A stretch of 49,636 nt of DNA from contig JALNYK010000023.1 in assembly GCA_023229845.1 (NCBI GenBank), forward strand, positions 1 to 49,636, read 5' to 3'. The notes below the pieces were generated by a model. That model did no database searches. It was not told the origin of the DNA and saw only the letters and a program-made list of their open reading frames with translations. Positions 7,192-14,808 of the stretch are shown in pieces. The translations under genes and the position numbers were made by a program. The DNA comes from Gallionella sp. (GTDB lineage Bacteria > Pseudomonadota > Gammaproteobacteria > Burkholderiales > Gallionellaceae). Within the stretch, counting starts at the first letter, position 1. Each line of letters begins with the position of its first letter.

Positions 7192-8832
7192 ATGAATATC
7201 ACGAATCGCTATTTGCTGATTCTGCTCGCCGTGCTGGCGCTGATCTGGTTCTCCAACCTCGAATACCGCACGCTGGTGAAGCCGGACGAGGGGCGTTATG
7301 CCGAGATCCCGCGCGAGATGGTGGTCAGCGGCGACTGGACCACGCCGCGCCTGAACGAGCTGAAGTATTTCGAGAAACCGCCGCTGCAATACTGGGCGAC
7401 CGCGACCGCCTACACCGTGTTCGGCGAACACCAGTGGACCTCGCGGCTGTGGACCGCGCTGACCGGCTTCGCAGGTATCCTGCTGGTGTGGTTCGCCGGC
7501 GTGCGCTTGTTCGGGCGCGAGGCGGCGGGTTATGCGGCGCTGCTGCTGTCCAGCAGCCTGTTGTATGTGCTGATGGCGCATATCAACACGCTGGACATGG
7601 GCGTGACTTTCTTCATCACGCTGGGCATCTTCGGGCTGTTGCTGGGACAGGTGCAGGCCGACGAGAAGAAGCGGCGCAACTGGATGATGCTGGCCTGGGC
7701 GGGCATGGCGCTGGCGGTGCTGAGCAAGGGGCTGATGGGCATCATCCTGCCGGGCACGGCGGTGTTCATCTATTGCCTGGTGCAGCGCGACTTCTCCGTG
7801 CTGAAGCGCATGCACTGGCTGCCGGGACTGGCGGTGTTCTTCGCGATCACTGCGCCGTGGTTCTATCTGGTGATGAAGGCCAATCCCGAGTTTTTCGAGC
7901 GCTTCTTCATTTACGAACACTACACGCGCTTCACCACCAAGGATCTCGGGCGCTACCAGCCCTGGTACTACTTCATCCCCATCCTGCTGGCCGGCGCGCT
8001 GCCGTGGACGGTGACGATGTTCGACAGCATGTGGCGCACCGTGCGCAACAGCAGCCTGCCGTCGCAGATGTTCAACAGCCAGCGTTTCCTGCTGATCTGG
8101 GCGGTGTTCATCTACGTGTTCTTCTCGATCTCTGGCTCCAAGCTGCCGTCCTATCTGCTGCCGATGTTCCCGGTACTGGTGCTGCTGATGGGCAAGCGCA
8201 TCGCCGACATGCGCGAACGCGTGCTGTTCTGGCAGATTGCTCCGGCGATCCCATTCGCGTTGCTGCTGATCGCGATTGGACTGAAGCTTCCCGGCATGGC
8301 CGATACGCCGAACCAGGCTGAGCTTTATCCGCACTACACCCCCTGGCTGATTGCCGCCGGACTGGTCTCGCTGGCAGGCCTGCTGATCGGGATGATATTG
8401 CTGTGGCGCGCGAAGAAACAACCTGCAGTGCTGGTGCTGGCGCTGACCGCGCTGCTGTCCGCGCAGGTCGGCCTGTCCGGTTACGAGAGCATCGCGCGCG
8501 AGCGTTCCGCGAAGCACATCGCCGAAGCGATCCGCGCCGAGGTGAAACCGGAAATCCCGTTCTACTCCATCCTGACCTACGAACAGACGCTGGCTTTTTA
8601 CCTGAAACACACCTTCACGCTGGTGCAGTATCAGGACGAGATGGCCTACGGCATCAAGCAAGAGCCGCAGCGCGTGATACCAACCGTCGAGGAATTCGCC
8701 AAGGTCTGGAACAACCAGCCCGAGGCGCTGGCGATCATGCCGGTCTATGTCTATCCGATGCTTCAGCAACAGGGCGTTTCGATGCGGACTATCTTCGAAG
8801 ACACTCAACACATAGTGGTGAAGAAACCATGA
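7192..8832 (+). CDS. GT39/ArnT-like polyprenyl-phosphate-sugar glycosyltransferase, integral membrane
   Basis: 546 residues from the ATG at 7192 (AGGG about 9 nt upstream; an in-frame ATG at 7174 would add six residues). A GT-C fold is indicated: a first membrane helix at about 7-20, then the loop motif KPDEGRYAEIPREM with acidic D32/E33 typical of the catalytic first periplasmic loop of the PMT/ArnT family. Many membrane segments follow (for example FAGILLVWFAGVRLFG and FLLIWAVFIYVFFSISGSKLPSYLLPMFP), ending in a soluble C-terminal domain. The family moves a sugar or aminoarabinose from a polyprenyl carrier to lipid A or a glycan in the periplasm. It overlaps the flippase-like gene by 4 nt (ATGA). 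Confidence 0.85.
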   Translation: MNITNRYLLILLAVLALIWFSNLEYRTLVKPDEGRYAEIPREMVVSGDWTTPRLNELKYFEKPPLQYWATATAYTVFGEHQWTSRLWTALTGFAGILLVWFAGVRLFGREAAGYAALLLSSSLLYVLMAHINTLDMGVTFFITLGIFGLLLGQVQADEKKRRNWMMLAWAGMALAVLSKGLMGIILPGTAVFIYCLVQRDFSVLKRMHWLPGLAVFFAITAPWFYLVMKANPEFFERFFIYEHYTRFTTKDLGRYQPWYYFIPILLAGALPWTVTMFDSMWRTVRNSSLPSQMFNSQRFLLIWAVFIYVFFSISGSKLPSYLLPMFPVLVLLMGKRIADMRERVLFWQIAPAIPFALLLIAIGLKLPGMADTPNQAELYPHYTPWLIAAGLVSLAGLLIGMILLWRAKKQPAVLVLALTALLSAQVGLSGYESIARERSAKHIAEAIRAEVKPEIPFYSILTYEQTLAFYLKHTFTLVQYQDEMAYGIKQEPQRVIPTVEEFAKVWNNQPEALAIMPVYVYPMLQQQGVSMRTIFEDTQHIVVKKP

Positions 8833-9200
8833 ACCTTGTCAGCTTCAGCCTCATCGTCACCGGCGTGATGTTCAACGTCGCCGCGCAACTGCTGATCAAG
8901 TCGGGCACCAACGCGGTCGGCTACTTCGAGTTCTCGCGCGAGAACATCCTGCCGATAGGTTGGAAGCTCGCGACCGAACCGCATATCGTCGGCGCGATGG
9001 CCTGCTACGCGTTCGGCGTGGTGATCTGGGTGCTCGCGCTGTCGCGCGTGCAGGTCAGCATCGCCTATCCGCTGCTGTCGCTGGGCTACGTGGTGAACGC
9101 CGTCGCGGCCTGGTATCTGTTCAACGAGGCGTTCAACCCGGCCAAGATAGTTGGCATGGGCATCATCATCCTTGGCGTCGTCATTATTTCGCGGGCTTAG
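8829..9200 (+). CDS. Small multidrug-resistance/EamA-type membrane protein, ArnE-like flippase subunit
   Basis: 123 residues with four hydrophobic segments, starting at the ATG that overlaps the glycosyltransferase stop (ATGA at 8829-8832). The sequence FSLIVTGVMFNVAAQLLIKSG, then VVIWVLALSRVQVSIAYPLLSLGYVVNAVAAW and IVGMGIIILGVVII, is typical of SMR-like half-transporters such as ArnE/ArnF, which flip undecaprenyl-phosphate-linked aminoarabinose. Coupling to a GT39 transferase strongly suggests it delivers or flips the lipid-linked sugar donor for that enzyme. A second subunit (ArnF-like) is not seen nearby, so it may act as a homodimer. Confidence 0.85.
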   Translation: MNLVSFSLIVTGVMFNVAAQLLIKSGTNAVGYFEFSRENILPIGWKLATEPHIVGAMACYAFGVVIWVLALSRVQVSIAYPLLSLGYVVNAVAAWYLFNEAFNPAKIVGMGIIILGVVIISRA

Positions 9201-9202
9201 TT

Positions 9203-9339
9203 GTCATTCCGGCGCAGGCCGGAATCCAGATAATAAGAAGGTAACCCCGCAAAGCGGGGACAAAAGCCAAAGGCATGTTTAATAAAATCACTGGATTCCG
9301 GCCTGCGCCGGATAACCAGCCACTTGCCAGCTTGCTGGC
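9203..9339. repeat. Cluster of REP-like hairpins
   Basis: The 220-nt gap between the flippase gene and the aminotransferase contains four palindromic elements. A unit at 9203-9229 is identical to 4439-4465. There is a CCCCGC-AAA-GCGGGG hairpin at 9245-9259, a reverse-oriented REP-like unit at 9291-9316 with a degraded arm, and a GCCAGC-TT-GCTGGC palindrome at 9326-9339. The arrangement is BIME-like. It may terminate or stabilise the upstream transcript. Confidence 0.75.
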
Positions 9340-9370
9340 TTAGTGGATTGGCTAGTAGTTCCACCAATGA
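9321..9370. repeat. Dispersed ~50-bp repeat, copy A
   Basis: CTTGCTGGCTTAGTGGATT followed by GGCTAGTAGTTCCACCAATG closely matches 22470-22525 (CTTGCTGG, an extra 13 nt, CTTAGTCGGAT, GGCTAGTAGTTCCATCAGTG). Both copies are intergenic, one before the ArnB-like gene and one between vapB-like and vapC-like genes. Identity unknown; possibly the end of a decayed insertion element. Confidence 0.5.
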
Positions 9371-9420
9371 CGGTTTTAGGGAAGATGCCGAATTTTTAGC
9401 GGTCTCTTGAGGGATATTTT

Positions 9421-10545
9421 ATGAATACATTTCTTCCATTCTCCAAACCCACCATCGACGAATCCACCATCGCCGCAGTCGGCGATGTGCTGCGTTCTGG
9501 CTGGATTACCAGCGGCCCCAAAGTCGCTGAATTCGAGAAACAACTCTCTGCATATTTCGGCGGTCGCCCGGTGCGCACTTTCAACTCCGGCACCTGCACG
9601 ATGGAGATCGCGCTGCGCATCGCGGGCATAGGCGCGGGCGACGAGGTCATCACCACGTCGATCTCCTGGGTCGCCACCGCGAACGTGATCCTCGAAGTCG
9701 GTGCGACGCCGGTGTTCGCCGACATCGACCCGGTGACGCGCAACATTGATTTGGATAAGGTCGAGGCCGCGATTACGCCGAAGACACGCGCAATCATCCC
9801 GGTGTACCTGGCGGGCAAGCCGGTGGATATGGATCGTCTTTATGCCATCGCGGCGAAGCACAAACTGCGCGTGATCGAGGACGCCGCGCAGGCGATGGGT
9901 TCGTCGTGGAATGGCAAGCCTATCGGCAGCTTTGGCGACTTCGTCTCGTTTAGCTTCCAGGCCAACAAGAACATCACCACCTCCGAGGGCGGCTGCCTGG
10001 TGATGAACAACGAAGAAGAAGCGAAGCTCGCCGAGAAGTTCCGCTTGCAGGGCGTGACGCGCAGCGGCTGGGACGGTATCGAAGTGGACGTGCTGGGCGG
10101 CAAGTACAACATGACCGACATCGCCGCCGCGATTGGCCTTGGTCAGTTCGCCAAGCTGGCCGAAATCACCGCGCATCGCCGCAAGCTGGCGCAGCATTAC
10201 TTCGCCACTTTCGGTGCGGACTTTGAGGCGCAGACTGGCGCGCAACTGCCGCCGCAGGATTTTGAAAACACCAACTGGCATCTGTTCCAGCTCGTCCTGC
10301 CGGATTCCATCACCCGTGCCGAATTCATGGAAAAGATGAAGGCGCACGACATCGGCATCGGCTACCACTACGCGCCTATACATTTGTTCAAGCTGTATCG
10401 CGCGCTGGGCTTCAAGGAAGGCATGTTCCCGGTGTCCGAACATGTCGGCAGACAGATCGTCAGCCTGCCGATGTTCTATGCGATGAACGAGGCGGATGTG
10501 GAGCGCAGCGTTGCGGCAGTGAAGGAAGTGTTGTTGCCACGCTGA
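9421..10545 (+). CDS. DegT/DnrJ/EryC1/StrS family sugar aminotransferase (ArnB-like)
   Basis: PLP enzyme that aminates a keto-sugar nucleotide, as ArnB does for UDP-4-keto-pentose. 374 residues, usual for the family. Motifs are the N-terminal FLPFSKPTIDESTIAAVGDVLRSG-type opening, FNSGTCTMEIALRIAGIGAGDEVITT, VIEDAAQAMGSSWNG, and the PLP-lysine region SFSFQANKNITTSEGG with the lysine at about 183. GAGGG lies 8 nt before the ATG. Together with the GT39 and ArnE-like genes upstream it suggests amino-sugar decoration of lipid A or an exopolysaccharide, although arnA, arnC and arnD are not in the window. It ends just before a strong bidirectional terminator. Confidence 0.87.
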   Translation: MNTFLPFSKPTIDESTIAAVGDVLRSGWITSGPKVAEFEKQLSAYFGGRPVRTFNSGTCTMEIALRIAGIGAGDEVITTSISWVATANVILEVGATPVFADIDPVTRNIDLDKVEAAITPKTRAIIPVYLAGKPVDMDRLYAIAAKHKLRVIEDAAQAMGSSWNGKPIGSFGDFVSFSFQANKNITTSEGGCLVMNNEEEAKLAEKFRLQGVTRSGWDGIEVDVLGGKYNMTDIAAAIGLGQFAKLAEITAHRRKLAQHYFATFGADFEAQTGAQLPPQDFENTNWHLFQLVLPDSITRAEFMEKMKAHDIGIGYHYAPIHLFKLYRALGFKEGMFPVSEHVGRQIVSLPMFYAMNEADVERSVAAVKEVLLPR

Positions 10546-10559
10546 TTTGCAGATGGACT

Positions 10560-10597
10560 AACGAACAACGCCTGCTCTACGCAGGCGTTGTTCGTTT
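10560..10597. terminator. Bidirectional rho-independent terminator
   Basis: A perfect 16-bp inverted repeat: AACGAACAACGCCTGC at 10560-10575, loop TCTAC, complementary arm at 10581-10596, with a T run on the plus side and A residues on the other. It lies between convergent genes (ArnB-like aminotransferase, plus; cytochrome c, minus) and can serve both. Confidence 0.9.
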
Positions 10598-10603
10598 GGG
10601 GCG

Positions 10604-10993
10604 TTACTGGCGCGAGAGGATGAACTTCACCATCGCATCGACATCTTCCGGTTTCGCGGGCTGCGGAGGCATGGACATGCTACTCCAAACGCCTTTTCCG
10701 CCCTTGGTCACCTTGGCGATCAGCGTGGCTTCCGCATCGGGCTGGCCGCGATACTTGGCGGCGACATCCTTGAAACCAGGGCCGACCAGCTTCTTGTCCA
10801 TCGCATGGCAGGCAACGCAGTTGTTCTTTTTCAGCAATGCATTTCCGTCGGCATCCGACAGCACCGTCTTGATCTCAGGGGCCGCCGACTCGACCGTGGC
10901 GGGAACCGCCGATGCCGCATCGGCAGCATAAGCTCCGCCGGTATAAACGACACCAGCCATCAACATCGAAGTCATCCACTGAGTATTTCGCAT
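10604..10993 (-). CDS. Monohaem c-type cytochrome (class I), periplasmic
   Basis: 129 residues from the ATG at 10993, chosen because AAAGG lies 7 nt upstream; an in-frame ATG 5 codons earlier is less well placed. A signal peptide ends near AYA (residue 23). An alanine/proline-rich linker leads to a class I cytochrome domain with one haem site CVACH (C59, C62, H63) and a methionine ligand in WSSMSMPPQ near residue 106. The size and motif order resemble c551/c552-type electron shuttles. The gene diverges from the nine-haem cytochrome gene at 11338 and shares a 344-nt intergenic region with it, so it may be a periplasmic partner for that protein (inference). Confidence 0.9.
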   Translation of the reverse strand: MRNTQWMTSMLMAGVVYTGGAYAADAASAVPATVESAAPEIKTVLSDADGNALLKKNNCVACHAMDKKLVGPGFKDVAAKYRGQPDAEATLIAKVTKGGKGVWSSMSMPPQPAKPEDVDAMVKFILSRQ

Positions 10994-11337
10994 CTTGTTA
11001 CCTTTCATGATCGATTGAATAACTCCGGTGACGGTATGTTTCCGGAGTCCCGCCACATGAGTTCACGGGCAAGCGGGGGTAGGACGGACGAGGGGCGCTA
11101 TGGTTCCGGGCGATTTGTAACAGGATGTGAGGGCTGGAAAAGTATGACGACCACTAGCGGATGACCGGCCGCTGTAGGTGCATACACCGGTCTTTCTAAT
11201 CCGGAAATACCGTGTTCCTATTATTTGTCTGAACTTCCTCTGGGTGTAGATTTTGGCGACGTGAGGATGAGCGCTCGTTCCGTCGGCATGAAATTCCTCG
11301 TTGCCTCGCAATAGAACCTGACGAAACGGAGGACACC
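10994..11337. other. 344-nt divergent intergenic region between two cytochrome genes
   Basis: No convincing gene is visible on either strand. It should hold promoters for the monohaem cytochrome (minus) and the multihaem protein (plus). A small GGTG-CATA-CACC palindrome is near 11178-11189. Immediately before the plus-strand ATG there is a clear ribosome binding site (ACGGAGGA, 11328-11335). I cannot assign a specific regulator site. Confidence 0.5.
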
Positions 11338-14300
11338 ATGAATTTCCTGTCATCGAATGTTCGCGACCCGCTTAGTTATTTTCTCGGGATAACTGCCGTA
11401 TTGTTTGCGTTGTTTCTTGCGGGCGGCGCCCAGGCGCTGAGCGTAGCGGCGACCACGCTGGAGGTTCAGGTCGGCAACACGGCTTCCGTCAGGATCACCG
11501 ACACTTCCGGGGAGGTCAGGGTTTCGTCCTCCGACAGTGATGTCGCGACGGCGAAATACGAAGACGGCTTTGCCAGAATCCGCGGGCGTGCCGCCGGCTC
11601 TGCCACGGTCACAGTCCGGGACAGGCAAGGCAGCCGCCAGATTGCCGTCACAGTGACGCCAGCGCCCGTCCTGACCGTTGAGCCGACTTCGGTCCAGATC
11701 CAGGCCGGCAACACGACTACGGTCAGTGTGACCAATGCCGTCGGCGAGGTTGAGGCTTCGACATCCAATACGCGCGTCGCCACCGTGAGCTACAACAACG
11801 GAGTCGCCACCATTCGGGGGCGCGCTGCTGGTTCTGCGACGGTCACCATCAAGGATAAGCGCACCATCCTCCGGGTCTCCGTTACGGTTACTGCAGAGTC
11901 TGCACTGACCGTGTCGCCGACCTCGGTTCAGGTCCAGGCAGGCAACACGGCTACGGTCAGCGTGACCAATGCTACCGGCGAGGTACAAGCCTCGACATCC
12001 AACACGGCTGTCGCGACTGTGAGTTACAGCAACGGGGTTGCCACTATAAGAGGGCGTACCGCCGGTTCGGCTACGGTCACCATTCGGGATACCCGAACTA
12101 CCCGCACGGTCTCCGTTACGGTTACTGCGGAGTCTGCCCTGACGGTCTCGCCGACCACGGTGCAGGTGCAAGCCGGCAATACGGCGACGGTCAATGTGAC
12201 TAATGCGAACGGAGCGGTCACGGCATCATCGTCGGATACGGGCATCGCCACGGTGACCTATGCTTCGGGTGTCGCCACGATAAGCGGAGTGGCGGCCGGG
12301 ACGGCGACGATCACCATACGCGACAGCGTGAATACCCGCACGGTCGCGGTGACGGTGACGGCGGTGCCGGTTCTGACCGTCTCGCCGACCACGGTGTCGG
12401 TGCAAGCCGGCAATACGGCGACGGTCAATGTGACTAATGCGAACGGCGCGGTCACGGCATCATCGTCGGATACGGGCATCGCCACGGTGACCTATGCTTC
12501 GGGTGTCGCCACGATAAGCGGAGTGGCGGCCGGGACGGCGACGATCACCATACGCGACAGCGTGAACACCCGCACGGTCGCGGTGACGGTGACGGCGGCG
12601 CCGGTTCTGACCGTCTCGCCGACCACGGTGCAGTTGCAAGCCGGTAATACGGCGACGGTCAATGTGAGCGATGCGAACGGAGCGGTCACGGCATCATCGT
12701 CGGATACGGGCATCGCCACGGTGACCTATGCTTCGGGTGTCGCCACGATAAGCGGAGTGGCGGCCGGGACGGCGACGATCACCATACGCGACAGCGTGAA
12801 TACCCGCACGGTCGCGGTGACGGTGACGGCGGTGCCGGTTCTGACGGTCTCGCCGACCACGGTGTCGGTGCTATCCGGCAATACCGCTAACGTTACGGTG
12901 ACCAATGCGAACGGCGCGGTAACGGTATCATCGTCAAATACGGCGATAGCGACGGTGACCTATGCTACCGGCGTGGCTACGGTTCGCGGCGTGGCAGCCG
13001 GTACGGCGACGGTCACCATACGCGACAGTGTGAACACCCGTACCGTGGCAGTGACGGTGTCTGCCGCCGTGGCGGGAAACTACACGCTGCTGGCCTGGAA
13101 TAATCTGGGCATGCATTGCTACGACGGCAACGATTATTCGATCTTCGCCATCCTGCCACCGCTGAACACCGTGAATGCTCAACTGGTGAACAAGGCTACG
13201 GGCGGCTTGGTGACCAGTGGTGTCACGTTGACCTACCAGACCACGGCCGACACCACCGGTTCGATCAACAGCATCAGCTCGACCAAGACCAATTTCTGGG
13301 ACTATGTTCAGGATCTGTTCGGTCTCGCACCGGCGCCCGACGTCGGCCTGCTGGGTTACCCCATGGCTTCCAACACCCCGGCACCGATGGCCTACAGTGC
13401 GGAGCACAGCTGGTTCGAGGCGGTGGGTATCCCAATCACCAACGTGGACGATACCAACAGGAGGAACGATTACCCGATGATCGAGGTGGTCGCGAAGAAC
13501 ACTGCGGGACAGGTGCTGGCATCGACCAAGGTGGTGCTGCCGGTGAGCGATGAATTGACTTGCAGGAGTTGCCACACTTCCAATACCGCTGGCAATGCGG
13601 CTGCGAATGCGGCTAGGCCGGCGGCGGGCTGGGTGTTCGATCCCGACCCGCTGAAGGACTGGAAGAAGAATATCCTGCGCCTGCACGACGAGAAGCAGGC
13701 GGCAAATCCAGTCTATGCCAGCGCCCTGCAGGCCAAGGGTTATCCCGACGGCCTGTTCAATTCGGCAATGACCGGCAAGCCGGTGTTATGCGTGGCCTGC
13801 CATCTTTCCAACGCATACCAGCTTGAGGCAGGGGTTCCTACCGGGATAGCCGGCATACCGCCGTTATCCCGTGCGCTCCATGGGCTGCACGCCGACAAGA
13901 TAGATCCTAACAATGGTTTGACACTTGATAGCGTCAATAACCGCAATACCTGCTATCACTGCCATCCCGGCTCGGACACCATGTGTCTGCGCGGTGCAAT
14001 GTCGGGGCCGGACTACCAGTGCCAAAGCTGCCACAGCAGGATGAGCCACGTCGGTAGCACAACCCGCGAGGGATGGCTGGACCTGCCGAACTGCCAGTCC
14101 TGCCACCATGATGGACAGCGCGAAGTTAATGGCGTCGATGCCCAGGGTTTGCCGCTGGTATGGAGTGATCGCCGCTTTGCAACTACGCTCAACGTACCCG
14201 TTACAAGCAAGCAGTTGTTCCGTTATAGCGCCGGGCATGGGGGATTGAAGTGCTCGGCTTGTCACGGCTCTACCCATGCCGAATTCCCTAGTCGGGAAGC

Positions 14301-14748
14301 AAACGACAACGTGCAGAGCATTGCCGTGCAAGGTCATGTCGGCACGGTGCAGGAATGCGTTGCGTGTCATGCTACCGTGCCAACTACAGTAAGCGGCGGG
14401 CCACATGGTATGCACCCTATCGGTAGTCAATGGGTGAACCGGCACAAGGACTCGGTCGGAACGGCTGCAGCGCGTGCCGAGTGCGCCTATTGCCATGGTG
14501 CCGATTTCCGTGGTTCTCCACTCAGTCGGGTGAAGGTCGCCAAGACCCTCGATTCGCGTAGTTTTGTGGCAGGGCAGATGGTGGGCTGCTATGACTGCCA
14601 CAACGGCCCGACTGGCGCGATCACGTCGGCGACAAAGTTCGCGGAGGGAGAGAATTTCATCGACAGCGTAGGCCACTTCTTCGGCGAGCTGTTCGTGAGC
14701 GTGGTGAGCTTTCTGAGCGAGATAGGCGACAAGATGTTCCAGGCCTGA
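11338..14748 (+). CDS. Secreted nine-haem c-type cytochrome with seven tandem Ig-like (BIG2-type) repeats
   Basis: 1136 residues. A signal peptide with a hydrophobic core (FLGITAVLFALFLAGG) ends near AQA at 33. Residues 34-579 are seven Ig-like repeats of exactly 78 residues each (LTVSPTTV, AGNTATV, GVATI, GTATITIRD pattern), as in bacterial Ig-like/invasin repeats. A domain starting LLAWNNLGMHCYDGNDYSIF (about 583) follows. From about 740 to 1085 there are nine CXXCH haem sites: CRSCH, CVACH, CYHCH, CQSCH, CQSCH, CSACH, CVACH, CAYCH, CYDCH. Nine haems on an adhesin-like stalk suggest an extracellular or surface electron-transfer protein. No lipobox or sortase-type anchor is visible; the last 30 residues are mildly hydrophobic. 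The electron donor or acceptor is unknown; the divergent monohaem cytochrome is a candidate. Confidence 0.88.
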   Translation: MNFLSSNVRDPLSYFLGITAVLFALFLAGGAQALSVAATTLEVQVGNTASVRITDTSGEVRVSSSDSDVATAKYEDGFARIRGRAAGSATVTVRDRQGSRQIAVTVTPAPVLTVEPTSVQIQAGNTTTVSVTNAVGEVEASTSNTRVATVSYNNGVATIRGRAAGSATVTIKDKRTILRVSVTVTAESALTVSPTSVQVQAGNTATVSVTNATGEVQASTSNTAVATVSYSNGVATIRGRTAGSATVTIRDTRTTRTVSVTVTAESALTVSPTTVQVQAGNTATVNVTNANGAVTASSSDTGIATVTYASGVATISGVAAGTATITIRDSVNTRTVAVTVTAVPVLTVSPTTVSVQAGNTATVNVTNANGAVTASSSDTGIATVTYASGVATISGVAAGTATITIRDSVNTRTVAVTVTAAPVLTVSPTTVQLQAGNTATVNVSDANGAVTASSSDTGIATVTYASGVATISGVAAGTATITIRDSVNTRTVAVTVTAVPVLTVSPTTVSVLSGNTANVTVTNANGAVTVSSSNTAIATVTYATGVATVRGVAAGTATVTIRDSVNTRTVAVTVSAAVAGNYTLLAWNNLGMHCYDGNDYSIFAILPPLNTVNAQLVNKATGGLVTSGVTLTYQTTADTTGSINSISSTKTNFWDYVQDLFGLAPAPDVGLLGYPMASNTPAPMAYSAEHSWFEAVGIPITNVDDTNRRNDYPMIEVVAKNTAGQVLASTKVVLPVSDELTCRSCHTSNTAGNAAANAARPAAGWVFDPDPLKDWKKNILRLHDEKQAANPVYASALQAKGYPDGLFNSAMTGKPVLCVACHLSNAYQLEAGVPTGIAGIPPLSRALHGLHADKIDPNNGLTLDSVNNRNTCYHCHPGSDTMCLRGAMSGPDYQCQSCHSRMSHVGSTTREGWLDLPNCQSCHHDGQREVNGVDAQGLPLVWSDRRFATTLNVPVTSKQLFRYSAGHGGLKCSACHGSTHAEFPSREANDNVQSIAVQGHVGTVQECVACHATVPTTVSGGPHGMHPIGSQWVNRHKDSVGTAAARAECAYCHGADFRGSPLSRVKVAKTLDSRSFVAGQMVGCYDCHNGPTGAITSATKFAEGENFIDSVGHFFGELFVSVVSFLSEIGDKMFQA
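11437..13074 (+). repeat. Seven tandem 234-bp repeats encoding Ig-like domains
   Basis: Unit starts are at 11437, 11671, 11905, 12139, 12373, 12607 and 12841, all exactly 234 bp apart with no indels. Units 4, 5 and 6 (12139-12840) are almost identical at the DNA level; units 1-3 and 7 are more diverged. This shows recent expansion by recombination or slippage, or gene conversion, and likely repeat-number variation among strains. Confidence 0.95.
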
Positions 14749-14763
14749 ATTTCGGCCTGAGTC

Positions 14764-14801
14764 AAAGGCCCGCATTCCTCAGAGGGAATGCGGGCCTTTT
14801 T
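14764..14801. terminator. Rho-independent terminator between convergent genes
   Basis: A perfect inverted repeat AAAGGCCCGCATTCC (14764-14778) and its complement (14785-14799), six-base loop, followed by T residues. It lies just after the multihaem gene and just after the end of the minus-strand NuoF-like gene, so it is likely bidirectional. Confidence 0.92.
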
Positions 14802-14808
14802 GCGTTAG

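Noticed and set aside
7126..8811. A 561-codon open frame on the minus strand
   Set aside because: It is the antisense of the GT39 glycosyltransferase, with histidine/glutamine/arginine-rich sequence typical of high-GC antisense frames and no recognisable domain.
11437..13074. Regular repeats that might be a CRISPR array
   Set aside because: The period is 234 bp with no unique spacers and the repeats stay in one coding frame; they are protein repeats. No CRISPR array is visible anywhere in the window.
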